The notes beneath the pieces are model-generated. The model had not been told where the DNA came from and did no database searches. It worked only from the letters and a program-made list of their open reading frames with translations. Made by a program: the position numbers and the translations under genes. A stretch of DNA of 64,000 bases from Arsenophonus sp045399315 (GTDB lineage: Bacteria; Pseudomonadota; Gammaproteobacteria; Enterobacterales; Enterobacteriaceae). The stretch covers positions 40,724 to 104,723 of the forward strand of contig DAYVGO010000007.1 in NCBI GenBank assembly GCA_045399315.1, in the 5' to 3' direction. The stretch's first letter is position 1; the number at the start of each line of letters is the position of its first letter. Below are positions 8,732-17,479 of this stretch, piece by piece.

Positions 8732-9733
8732 TCAGTATATCCTTTTCCGGTTATTTTTTGCAAAAACATCGCTCATAAAAACGCTGAGAAAAATCAATAT
8801 TACAACAAAGTAATTTAAAATAAGTCCTAGCGAAAATAATATGTTTGTCAGTAACGCCGCTTTTACCATATTTTCTAATAAAGGTTTCATACCTTCAGCA
8901 CTAGTGTCATGAATAACTTTCTTTATATGGCTTAATAATATTGGTATAGCTAGCACGAATAACCAACCTGTCCAGTGATTAAGACATAGCAGGCTGAAGA
9001 GTGTAAAACAGAAAATCGCAATTAAGATGATGACAACATGGTACTGGCGGGCCCCGTTGGCGCCTAATCTAACCGCTATGGTGTACTTACTTGCTTTAAT
9101 ATCATTATCTATATCGCGCATATTGTTAATATTTAGTACTGCTACTGATAGTAACCCACAAGCTGTTACTGGCAATAATGTCATTAGGTTAAAGTGGTTA
9201 GTATGGAGATAATAAGTTCCAATTACACTCAACCAGCCAAAAAAGATTAGTACAGAAATATCACCTAGTCCCAGATATCCGTAAGGTTTTTTACCCATTG
9301 TATAAGTGATAGCAGCGGTTATAGCAATAACCCCAAGTATGAGAAAACCAATGATATCCTTTGGCGCTCTAGTAGCGACAATGATCAGTGCTAAGCCAAA
9401 TAAACAAGCTATAAAAATAGTAATTTTTAGGGCGATTTTCATCTCGGCTAGGCTAATAATTCCTTTCTGTATATCTCGTAACGGTCCTAAACGTTCCTCG
9501 GTATCGCTGTCTTTGATTGCATCACCATTATCGTTCGCCAGATTGGAAAGAATTTGTAATGCTGCTGCAGTTAATAAAGCTAGTAATGCAATAGAGAGTG
9601 TAAAAGTACCTGAACAATATGCTAATGCAGAACCTGTTATAATTGGCGCAATACCTAACGGAAGAGTTTTGGGGTGTAAGCTTTCCAGCCATGCCTTTAT
9701 TTATATAGGTTTTCTTGATGTGATTAAATTCAT
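8732..9733 (-). pseudogene. menA: MenA (DHNA prenyltransferase) gene with an early nonsense codon
   Basis: MenA attaches the prenyl chain to 1,4-dihydroxy-2-naphthoate to make demethylmenaquinone in the inner membrane. From the ATG at 9733 the frame reads ten codons (MNLITSRKPI), then TAA, and then continues without interruption as KAWLESLHPKTLPLG to the end, so the lesion is one stop at codon 11. The first Asp-rich motif is present (LANDNGDAIKDSD), as is the later NNMRDIDND motif. The next in-frame ATG is at 9442 and would lose about 97 residues, including the first motif. The C-terminus runs some 30 residues past the E. coli end. Either the gene is dead or a non-ATG start after the stop is used. 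Confidence 0.8.
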
Positions 9734-9754
9734 ATAATTAATCCACAAGTTTGT

Positions 9755-9789
9755 TGTTATAAAAATAATGGGAGGCTTAGCCCCCCCCA
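9755..9789 (-). terminator. Terminator of the hslVU operon
   Basis: On the minus strand a G-rich arm (eight Gs) followed by GCTAAGCC and TCCC can fold into a hairpin with a short TAA loop, and it is followed by ATTATTTTTAT. One A-C mismatch and the extra Gs suggest that slippage has altered the stem. Confidence 0.6.
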
Positions 9790-9825
9790 TCCAAGATTAT
9801 AATCAGCAAAGTCAACGACGCCAGA

Positions 9826-11157
9826 TTATAAAATAAATCGACTCAGGTCTTCATCGGCAATCAACTCATCAAGATGCTTAGCGACATAATCAGCGTTAAT
9901 TGTAATAATTTGACCATTACGTTCACTGGCATCAAAAGAGATATCTTCCATCAAACGCTCAAGCACGGTATGTAAGCGACGAGCTCCAATATTTTCTGTT
10001 TTCTCATTGACTTGCCATGCCGCCTGCGCAATTTTACCAATGCCATCTGGGGTAAATTTAATGTTTAAACCTTCGGTAGCCATTAAGGCTTTGTATTGTA
10101 TGGTTAAAGACGCATTCGGTTCAGTTAAAATACGTTCAAAGTCTTCTGTCGTCAGCGCTTGCAGTTCAACTCTGATCGGTAATCGGCCTTGAAGCTCAGG
10201 GATCAAATCCGATGGACTAGCAATCTGGAATGCGCCGGAAGCAATAAATAGAATATGGTCAGTTTTTACCATACCATGTTTAGTTGAAACGGTGCAGCCT
10301 TCGACTAAAGGTAACAAATCACGTTGTACACCTTCTCTTGAGACATCTGGACCAGAAGTTTGCCCACGTTTGCAAATTTTGTCGATTTCATCGATAAAAA
10401 CAATACCATGTTGTTCAACTGCATCAATTGCTTGTTGTTTTAGTTCTTCAGGATTAACCAGTTTTGCTGCTTCTTCTTCTATCAAGATTTTGAAAGCTTC
10501 TTTGATCTTCATCTTACGGGGTTTATGTTTTTGTCCTGCCAGATTTTGAAACATAGATTGCAATTGGCTAGTCATTTCTTCCATGCCAGGAGGAGCCATA
10601 ATTTCAACTCCCATTGGGGTAGTAGCTACTTCAATTTCAATTTCTTTATCGTCTAACTCCCTTTCTCTGAGTTTTTTGCGGAAGGATTGACGTGCTGTGG
10701 AAGGTTCTACATAGGGATCAGGTTGCCCCCAATTATTTTTAGCTGGTGGTAATAAAACATCAAGAATACGCTCTTCCGCCAATTCTTCTGCACGGTAACG
10801 GTTTTTTTCTATCGATTGCAGACGTACCATTTTTACGGCCACGTCAGTCAAATCACGGATAATCGAGTCAACTTCTTTACCTACATAACCGACTTCAGTA
10901 AATTTTGTTGCTTCTACCTTGATAAAAGGAGCGTTAGCCAGTTTTGCTAGTCGGCGGGCAATTTCAGTTTTACCCACACCGGTCGGACCAATCATCAAAA
11001 TATTTTTCGGTGTGACTTCCTGGCGCAATGCTTCATCGAGTTGCATACGACGCCAACGATTACGTAGCGCAATGGCGACAGAACGTTTTGCTTTGTCTTG
11101 ACCAATAATATGATTGTCTAATTCACTGACAATTTCACGAGGCGTCATTTCAGACAT
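9826..11157 (-). CDS. hslU: HslU, AAA+ unfoldase of the HslVU protease
   Basis: ATPase ring that unfolds substrates and feeds them to the HslV peptidase. I use the start at 11157 (MSEMTPREIVSELDNHIIGQ), which gives 443 residues, exactly as in E. coli; the longer frame adds 24 residues that overlap hslV. Walker A GPTGVGKT lies near residues 57-64, the pore loop GYVG near 90-93, Walker B IVFIDEIDK in the second half, sensor-2 GARRLH near 390, and the C-terminal LSRFIL, which docks into HslV, is kept. It follows hslV by ten bases. It is fully intact. Confidence 0.98.
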   Translation of the reverse strand: MSEMTPREIVSELDNHIIGQDKAKRSVAIALRNRWRRMQLDEALRQEVTPKNILMIGPTGVGKTEIARRLAKLANAPFIKVEATKFTEVGYVGKEVDSIIRDLTDVAVKMVRLQSIEKNRYRAEELAEERILDVLLPPAKNNWGQPDPYVEPSTARQSFRKKLRERELDDKEIEIEVATTPMGVEIMAPPGMEEMTSQLQSMFQNLAGQKHKPRKMKIKEAFKILIEEEAAKLVNPEELKQQAIDAVEQHGIVFIDEIDKICKRGQTSGPDVSREGVQRDLLPLVEGCTVSTKHGMVKTDHILFIASGAFQIASPSDLIPELQGRLPIRVELQALTTEDFERILTEPNASLTIQYKALMATEGLNIKFTPDGIGKIAQAAWQVNEKTENIGARRLHTVLERLMEDISFDASERNGQIITINADYVAKHLDELIADEDLSRFIL

Positions 11158-11167
11158 GTTTAAATCC

Positions 11168-11698
11168 TTACGATTTTGAAGGCAGTTCTTCAAAGTTAAA
11201 TTTATAGTTAGTATAAATACAGATATCACCCGCTATATTTAACGCTTTTTTTGTAATATCACGTGCGCTCATTTCTGTATTTTCTAACATGGCTCGAGCT
11301 GCGGCTTGGGCATAAGGGCCACCAGAACCAATGGCAATCAAATCATTTTCTGGTTGAATAACATCACCATTGCCTGTGATGATCAATGAGCTGCTTTCAT
11401 CAGCGATCGCTAAAAGCGCTTCAAGCTTTCTCAGCATACGATCAGTACGCCAATCTTTAGCTAGCTCGACCGCGGCTTTTGTTAAGTGCCCTTGGTGAAG
11501 CTCTAATTTTCGTTCAAAAAGTTCAAACAGTGTAAATGCATCAGCAGTACCGCCGGCGAAGCCCGCGATAACTTTTTCTTTATAAAGGCGGCGTACTTTA
11601 CAGACGTTGCCTTTCATGACGGTATTACCTATCGTCGCCTGGCCATCACCACCAATTACGACTTGGCCATAACGGCGAACACTTACGATTGTAGTCAT
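11168..11698 (-). CDS. hslV: HslV, threonine peptidase of the HslVU protease
   Basis: N-terminal nucleophile peptidase with the same 176 residues as in E. coli. After Met removal the catalytic Thr is first (M-TTIVSVRR). GDGQATIGNTVMKGN, AGFAGGTADAFTLFELFE and the Gly-rich IAIGSGGPYAQAAARA are the usual core motifs. A Cys (KGNVCKVRRLY) takes the place of the E. coli Lys near residue 33, which should not matter for catalysis. It is the first gene of the hslVU operon. A heat-shock promoter would be expected upstream, but I cannot point to one with confidence. Confidence 0.98.
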   Translation of the reverse strand: MTTIVSVRRYGQVVIGGDGQATIGNTVMKGNVCKVRRLYKEKVIAGFAGGTADAFTLFELFERKLELHQGHLTKAAVELAKDWRTDRMLRKLEALLAIADESSSLIITGNGDVIQPENDLIAIGSGGPYAQAAARAMLENTEMSARDITKKALNIAGDICIYTNYKFNFEELPSKS

Positions 11699-11815
11699 GA
11701 GTCAGCCCTCGGTTATTTTATTTGGGAGTATGTAAATATACTTTTTAGTTTTTTATTACATAAAAAGTCTGTATTTACGTTATTAGAGATGTAAATGGGG
11801 GATAATAATGATTTT

Positions 11816-12562
11816 TCAACCCTTACTAGTACGAAGAATGCAGCCGGATATACCGACAGAGTTGGCTCTGTCACGTATTTTCTCTGCTGCTTCTTTGCTG
11901 TATGGTCCAAGTACGACACGATACCAACCTTCTGTCGAACTAATTCTGCTTTCTAAACCTGAGAATGCAAGATTAGCTTTGATCGATTCTGCTTGTTCCA
12001 GAGACTTACATGAACCACATTGTACCAATATTTTTTGCTCTCTATTAGTTGGTTGTTTAGGCTGTGGCTCTGGTTTTAGTCGGAGAGGTGATTCTATTGG
12101 TGGGCCATTAATAATAACTCGTGAACGAGGGACATTATCATTATTTGGCACTTCAGATAAATTAGTAATAGGACTGCGTCTGTCCGCATCAATCTGCTCA
12201 AGTAGTTGACGCTGCTCATGGGTTAATTCGGTGATGTTATTAATATTTGATTTTGGTGAGCTGTTAAAGTTCGGTAGATCAGTGCCCCGCTTTTCCAGCT
12301 CTTTTATGTAACGCCACCGTTCTTCAGGCTTTGGTGGTAGGCTACTGGCTGGCTGATTTATATTAGGCGAAGATGCTCTGTTAAGTACAGGGACACGTTT
12401 ATTTTGCGTAATGTAATATAAGCCGCCTGTAAAGATAACGACGATGGCAATAACGGCAGTAAGGGTTGTTTTTGGCAATCCTTGATTTGATTTTTTCTTG
12501 CCAGCATGTTTATTTTTACGGGACGTTGTATGTCCTCGTCTTACGTAATCTTTTTGTGCCAC
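11816..12562 (-). CDS. ftsN: Cell division protein FtsN
   Basis: Late divisome protein that triggers septal peptidoglycan synthesis through FtsA and FtsQLB. 248 residues, shorter than the 319 of E. coli because the linker is reduced. Layout: a basic cytoplasmic N-terminus with KDYVRRGHTTSRK (the FtsA-binding stretch), one membrane segment near residues 32-51, a Pro-rich linker with the ERWRYIKELEKR helix that belongs to the essential periplasmic part, and a C-terminal SPOR domain (ILVQCGSCKSLEQAESIK ... GWYRVVLGPY), which binds denuded glycan. The order hslV-ftsN-cytR-priA is conserved. Confidence 0.95.
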   Translation of the reverse strand: MAQKDYVRRGHTTSRKNKHAGKKKSNQGLPKTTLTAVIAIVVIFTGGLYYITQNKRVPVLNRASSPNINQPASSLPPKPEERWRYIKELEKRGTDLPNFNSSPKSNINNITELTHEQRQLLEQIDADRRSPITNLSEVPNNDNVPRSRVIINGPPIESPLRLKPEPQPKQPTNREQKILVQCGSCKSLEQAESIKANLAFSGLESRISSTEGWYRVVLGPYSKEAAEKIRDRANSVGISGCILRTSKG

Positions 12563-12632
12563 TTTTCAATTCGCTGATTAATAAAAAATTTACATTAATT
12601 TATTATATGTTACTTAACTTAATCACTTTTGA

Positions 12633-13699
12633 CTAGTTTTTAGGTAGACAAACACTATTACGGATAACTAAATGGCGGTCTAGCAGTTTTGTGCTATTAT
12701 CCATTTCCTGACCCTGAATTTTGGCTATAAGTAGTAACATTGCTTGGCGACCAATTTGAAAGCGAGGTTGCTCGATTGTAGTAAGAGCGGGTTTGCTATA
12801 TTGTGCAAAACTAAGATTGCCAAATCCAATAATAGACAAGTCACTTGGTAATGTTAACCCATACGTATGACCTGCCATATAGCACCAATAGCCATAATAT
12901 CATTATGGCAAAAAATTGCGCTAGGTGGTTTAGGTAATGCAAAAAGTTTTTTTATGCCTTCGACTCCGTCTTGATAGGAAAAATTACTGTAAATAATATA
13001 CTCATCTTGTACCATACTACCCGCTCGCTGTATCGCTTGAATATAACCCTGTAAACGATATTGGCAAGACAGCATGGTTTTTGAGCCTGTTATGCAGGCA
13101 ATATATTTATGACCCAGTTTTTGTAAGTAGTTAATTGTGTTAAAAGAGTAGGTTACATTATCAATATCGGATGATATTGTGGATCAATATCTTGGCTCAG
13201 ACGACGAGTCATAATTTATAGCAGCAAGTTTGAACTCAGGTACAAACTCATTGGCGACAACTATTAGCAAAAAATCTTTCGGATTTCTTTTGGCTATTTC
13301 AAATGGAATGTCAGAATTGAGTAATATAATGTCATCAATTTGTTTACTGATAAATATATCAAGTAAGTGGTTTTTGGTAATGCTTGCAGTCACAATCAGT
13401 ACCATATATCCCTGTTCAGCAGCGACTTGCTCAATACAGCTAATAATATCAGGACAAGTAGGATTGATAATATCAGGTATAACTACAAAAATAGTTTTAG
13501 GTTGGCTGAATCTACCATTTTTTGTCATGCAGCAGACATTATAACCGGTTTCCAACGCAGCTTCTTCAACTATATAGCGCGTTTTGGCTGAAACTTGAGC
13601 TGGGTTAGTTAGTGCTCTGGAAACCGTTGCGGTAGATACGCCTGCTGTGTTAGCGACATCCTTCATGGTTGGGTTGTGGTTAGTTATCTTCTGTTCCAT
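12633..13699 (-). pseudogene. cytR: Broken CytR repressor (LacI family)
   Basis: CytR represses nucleoside uptake and catabolism genes together with CRP. It starts at 13699 (GAGG just upstream) with MEQKITNHNPTMKDVANTAG, and the LacI-type helix-turn-helix VSTATVSRALTNP is intact. The frame is lost near residue 170 after NYDSSSE. Later parts in two other frames are still CytR-like: YRLQGYIQAI, PKPPSAIFCHNDIMAIGA, DLSIIGFGNLSF, LTTIEQPRFQIGRQAMLLL, and the end LVIRNSVCLP. At least two frame changes exist. A truncated protein with only the DNA-binding domain would not respond to cytidine. Confidence 0.92.
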
Positions 13700-13900
13700 A
13701 CTTCCACCTCGCACATTTTAATGTCTAACTGAGTCTATTTAATTAATGCATTTATCTATTCTAAGCACTTTACTAGCAAAATTTGTAAATAAATTTGTCT
13801 GAATAGTTTGTTTAAATTTATTTATAGAGTGGCTTCACACAAAGCTACTTTTATTTGCATCAATAGGTGTTAGTGTAAGGTCGTTGATTAATAACAACGA

Positions 13901-16096
13901 CTAATTTTCAGTCGGATCAACATCAATATTCCATTTTACTTTTCGGCTTTCAGGGTATGTCCTAATTTCAGGTAATATACGCAAGAGAAATTGTTGTAAA
14001 AAAGATCGCGAAGGATGTTGCAATAGTAATTGCCAACGGAAACGGCCAGCCCGCTTAGCTTGGATTGCAGGTATAGGGCCCATTAACCAAAGTTGTGGAT
14101 CGCACATATTATGTTGTTCTATATATTGGCGGATTTTGTTTAAAAAATCTGGCGCAGACTGGTTATGATGATCTTCAGAACGGATCATAATATGACTGCT
14201 ATGTGGTGGTAAAAAAACCTCTCGTCGTTCCGCTAGCGTTTCTATAGCAAATTCGTTATATCCTTTTTCTAATAATGTAGATAATAATGGATGTTCAGGA
14301 TGGTAGGTTTGCAGGATCACTTCGCCATGCTTCTCTGCTCGGCCAGCCCGTCCTGATACTTGGGTATAGAGTTGAGCAAATCTTTCTGTCGCTCGATAAT
14401 CACTGGAAAAAAGTGCACCATCTACATTCAATAAGGCAACCAGGGTAACATCAGGAAAATGGTGTCCCTTAGCTAGCATTTGTGTACCGATCAGGACGCG
14501 AGCACCGCCTGTATAGACGGTGGCTAATTGTTTTTCTAATGCCCCTTTACGTCGAGTTGTATCTTTATCAATCCTGCTAACCGGTATATTAGGAAAAAGC
14601 TGGTTAATTACCTCTTCCAGTTGTTCAGTACCTAAACCAACAGGGAGTAGATGAGTTGAGCCGCAGTGTGAGCATTGTATCGGGATTGGCAGTTGACTAT
14701 CACAGTGATGACATCGTAGCTGACGTTGATGATGGTGTAGTGTGTAATAGTGATCACAACGTAAACATTCGGCAATCCAGCCACAATCATGGCAAATTAA
14801 AGTTGGCGAATAGCCGCGGCGATTTAAAAATAGCATCACTTGGTTATTCGTTGCCAAATGCTCTTCAATACGCTGAATTAATGGTTTTGACAAACCATAT
14901 TTTAATGGTTGGCCTTTTAAATCAAGTAAATATTGGCTTGCTGGTTTGGCGTTACCGGCTCTTTGAGTTAAATCTAGACGGTGATATTTTCCTTGCTCAA
15001 TATTATACAGGCTTTCTAACGAAGGTGTTGCGGTACCCATAATGATTGGAATGTTCTCTTTTTTGGCTCGCAAAACAGCCAGATCACGGGCATGATAACG
15101 CCACCCGTCTTGTTGTTTATAAGAGTTATCATGTTCTTCATCAATAATAATTAAGCCAAGATTTGCAAACGCAGTGAATAATGCAGAGCGAGTACCAATC
15201 ACAATAGCATTGTATCCTTTTTGCGCGCGTAACCAGACAGCCAGTCGTTCACTATCATTTAGTGCTGAATGTAGTACATCAACGGGAGCATTAAATCGTT
15301 CACTAAATCGTTGAATAGTTTGCGGAGTAAGACTAATTTCCGGAACGAGAACTAATGCTTGTTTACCTTGCGCTAAAACATTTTCAATTACGCTTAGATA
15401 GACTTCTGTTTTACCAGAACCGGTGATCCCGACTAATAACCAAGGCGTAAATGTTGGTTGAGAACTTATTGCCCTTACAGCTGTTGATTGCTCTAAATTG
15501 AGTTTTAGTTTTTCGCCACAAATTTGAAAATCAGCATGCCAATTTTCCATTTTTGCTTGGATGGGTAATAGTTGAATTAATGCTCTCTTTTTTAATTCTT
15601 GTAAAGCATTTTTACTTAATTCATTTTCTGTTATTTGATGACGATAAAGGGGATGTTGCTGTAGTAATGCCAGCGCCTGTTGTTGTTTTGGCGCTCGTTT
15701 AAGCTGGTTTAGCTCAAAAATTTTACCTTGTTCGGTGATCTGCCATTGCCACAGTGGAGAAAATGCTGCGGCTTTGCCTTGCCGGAGTAATACCGGTAGC
15801 GCGTGAAATAGCACTTCACCAATTGGGTGATGATAATACTGTGAAGCCCAAAGTAATAACGACCATAATCTGTCAGAAAATAACGATTCTTGATCTAACA
15901 CTTGGTCAATGGTTTTTAATTGCTCACCACTGAGTTTACTTTTATGGCTATATGCTAATACAATGCCTAAGGCCATGCGCTTACCAAACGGTACCCGTAC
16001 TCGACAGCCTTTCTGTGGTAAAGGAAGATTACTCGGTAATTGGTAATCAAAAACACGCATTAGCGGAACAGGGAGCGTCACTTGAACAATAGTCAT
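13901..16096 (-). CDS. priA: PriA, replication restart helicase
   Basis: 3'-5' helicase that binds stalled forks and loads the primosome. 731 residues from the ATG at 16096 (MTIVQVTLPVPLMRVFDYQLP), close to the 732 of E. coli; GGAAC lies upstream. An ATG ten codons earlier (16126) is possible but has no site. The 3'-DNA-binding domain is N-terminal, Walker A VGITGSGKT lies near residue 230, DEEH near 325 and TATPSLE in the helicase core. The eight cysteines that bind two zincs (CHDCGWIAECLRC and CHHC ... CSHCGSTH) are all present near 435-480, followed by GTQMLAKGHHFPDV and SGRAGRA. Intact between the dead cytR and rpmE, which is divergent. Confidence 0.98.
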   Translation of the reverse strand: MTIVQVTLPVPLMRVFDYQLPSNLPLPQKGCRVRVPFGKRMALGIVLAYSHKSKLSGEQLKTIDQVLDQESLFSDRLWSLLLWASQYYHHPIGEVLFHALPVLLRQGKAAAFSPLWQWQITEQGKIFELNQLKRAPKQQQALALLQQHPLYRHQITENELSKNALQELKKRALIQLLPIQAKMENWHADFQICGEKLKLNLEQSTAVRAISSQPTFTPWLLVGITGSGKTEVYLSVIENVLAQGKQALVLVPEISLTPQTIQRFSERFNAPVDVLHSALNDSERLAVWLRAQKGYNAIVIGTRSALFTAFANLGLIIIDEEHDNSYKQQDGWRYHARDLAVLRAKKENIPIIMGTATPSLESLYNIEQGKYHRLDLTQRAGNAKPASQYLLDLKGQPLKYGLSKPLIQRIEEHLATNNQVMLFLNRRGYSPTLICHDCGWIAECLRCDHYYTLHHHQRQLRCHHCDSQLPIPIQCSHCGSTHLLPVGLGTEQLEEVINQLFPNIPVSRIDKDTTRRKGALEKQLATVYTGGARVLIGTQMLAKGHHFPDVTLVALLNVDGALFSSDYRATERFAQLYTQVSGRAGRAEKHGEVILQTYHPEHPLLSTLLEKGYNEFAIETLAERREVFLPPHSSHIMIRSEDHHNQSAPDFLNKIRQYIEQHNMCDPQLWLMGPIPAIQAKRAGRFRWQLLLQHPSRSFLQQFLLRILPEIRTYPESRKVKWNIDVDPTEN

Positions 16097-16322
16097 TATT
16101 AAGTGTTCCAAATAATTGTCATACATGTTATTTATAAGACGTATAAAGATAGAGTATCATATTATTTGACTAGATTTCATTGCGCTATAAACAGATTTTC
16201 TGTATAATCCAACACCTTTGTTAGTAATTTTGATTATTACTAAACACTATTATTAATCGATTTGACGTATGGTGTCTAACTGTGGGGTTAGATAGCGATA
16301 TGGCCTAAGTAGAGGTTTTCCT

Positions 16323-16538
16323 ATGAAAAAAGGTATTCATCCTAAATATGAAGAAGTTACTGCGACTTGTTCTTGCAGTAATGTAATGAAAATTAAATCA
16401 ACTGTTAATCATAATTTGAATTTGGATGTTTGTAGTAAGTGTCATCCATTCTATACAGGTAAACAGCGTGATGTGGCTTCCGGCGGCCGTGTTTATCGCT
16501 TCAAGCAGCGGTTCAATATTCCAGGCATGAAAAAGTAA
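16323..16538 (+). CDS. rpmE: Ribosomal protein bL31
   Basis: A 71-residue large-subunit protein that bridges the subunits. It is the zinc-type paralogue: cysteines at 16 and 18 (CSC) and at 37 and 40 (CSKCHPFYTG) form the metal site. It ends RFNIPGMKK. It starts with MKKGIHPKYEEV, with AGAGG upstream. It lies divergently from priA, as in enterics. Confidence 0.98.
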   Translation: MKKGIHPKYEEVTATCSCSNVMKIKSTVNHNLNLDVCSKCHPFYTGKQRDVASGGRVYRFKQRFNIPGMKK

Positions 16539-16581
16539 TCATGGTTTAATCAAGTAAGAAAAATCGTGCTTATGATATAAG

Positions 16582-16622
16582 AGTAATACTGAGCTTAATA
16601 TCGGAGTGTTACTGTTTATATA
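16582..16622. terminator. Possible terminator between rpmE and metJ
   Basis: AGTAATACT and AGTGTTACT form a 9-bp stem with one G-T pair and a 14-base loop between convergent genes. The following bases (GTTTATATAAAA) are only mildly U-rich, so the call is weak. Confidence 0.35.
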
Positions 16623-16714
16623 AAACTAAAATTATTGAAGCAAAAAACAGTTAAATAAAGACCATTTTTATAAATAGTTTTAATGGCTTAATCTTTCAAG
16701 AATAAGGGAAATAA

Positions 16715-17032
16715 TTAATATTCCCATGTATCTGGATCAATACCTCTTTGGCGCATAACGATTTTTGCTGCTTCTGGAATTTCATCATCACGTTCTTTAC
16801 ATAAATCATCATCATTTGGTAAGGGTTGACCAGTGAACGCATGTAAAAATGCTTCACATAGCAATTCACTGTTTGTCGCATGGCGTAAATTATTAATTTG
16901 TCTACGAGTACGTTCATCTGTCAAGATTTTAAGTACTTTTAATGGGATAGATACTGTGATCTTTTTTACTTGTTCGCTTTTTTTACCATGTTCAGCATAA
17001 GGGCTAACATAATCACCATTCCACTCAGCCAT
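16715..17032 (-). CDS. metJ: Methionine repressor MetJ
   Basis: A ribbon-helix-helix repressor that binds met-box operators with S-adenosylmethionine. 105 residues, the same as E. coli, and nearly identical through KKSEQVKKITVSIPLKVLKILTDE (the DNA-contacting strand; positions about 18-41) and RHATNSELLCEAFLHAFTGQPLP. It is kept although metB beside it is gone, so it probably still controls met genes elsewhere, or metL. In 17033-17310 I see no convincing run of AGACGTCT-like boxes. The strand toward metL is AT-rich and uninformative. Confidence 0.97.
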   Translation of the reverse strand: MAEWNGDYVSPYAEHGKKSEQVKKITVSIPLKVLKILTDERTRRQINNLRHATNSELLCEAFLHAFTGQPLPNDDDLCKERDDEIPEAAKIVMRQRGIDPDTWEY

Positions 17033-17309
17033 GGGATACCTTAAGTTAAGTCAATCAATAGAAAAGTTTAATTTATTTGTTGCTGTATAAATATAGTCTT
17101 AATTGGCAAAAATTTGTTTAATAAATTTCTAATATTCTACCGTTTATTCTTGTATTTTATATTGATAATTATCCCATTACTTGCTTTAAACGTAAAGTAT
17201 TTTGGATTTCTAGAGGTATTAACATCTTTATGTCCAATTGATTATATTTGATTATCTTTTTAAATTTTTTAACTAATAAATGTTATGTTATATAAATCAT
17301 CAATATTAA

Positions 17310-17472
17310 CTATTTGTCATAAGCTCAGAGCTACTATGAACCGGGCATTATTTGATTTATAAGCTAGCTACTGCCATAGAAATTTTATTAAGTTTTTCCG
17401 TAATTATTGAAGATAGTTAGGATTTGATTGAAGATTTGGATAACGCATTTCAGTTGGGAGTGAAGAGGTAAT
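17310..17472 (+). pseudogene. metB: C-terminal relic of metB (cystathionine gamma-synthase)
   Basis: In E. coli metJ is followed by divergent metB and then metL. Here only the last 50 or so codons of metB can be seen. One frame reads EILLSFSVIIEDS, then TAG, then DLIEDLDNAFQLGVKR and TAA; E. coli MetB ends ETLLRISTGIEDGEDLIADLENGFRAANKG. A further upstream piece (CHKLRATMNRAL) in another frame matches the ISHAATMTHA part. All upstream coding sequence, including the PLP lysine, is missing. The AAGAGGTAA at its very end supplies the Shine-Dalgarno sequence of metL, which may be why this piece survives. Confidence 0.78.
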
Positions 17473-17479
17473 TTTTATC

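Noticed and set aside
9306..9737. 143-codon plus-strand frame opposite menA
   Set aside because: Antisense of menA; the minus strand carries clear MenA motifs.
11808..12209. 133-codon plus-strand frame inside ftsN
   Set aside because: It is the antisense shadow of the well-supported ftsN gene.
17033..17310. Met boxes for MetJ between metJ and the metB relic
   Set aside because: I looked for adjacent AGACGTCT-like octamers; only scattered weak matches such as TAGTCTTA were seen.
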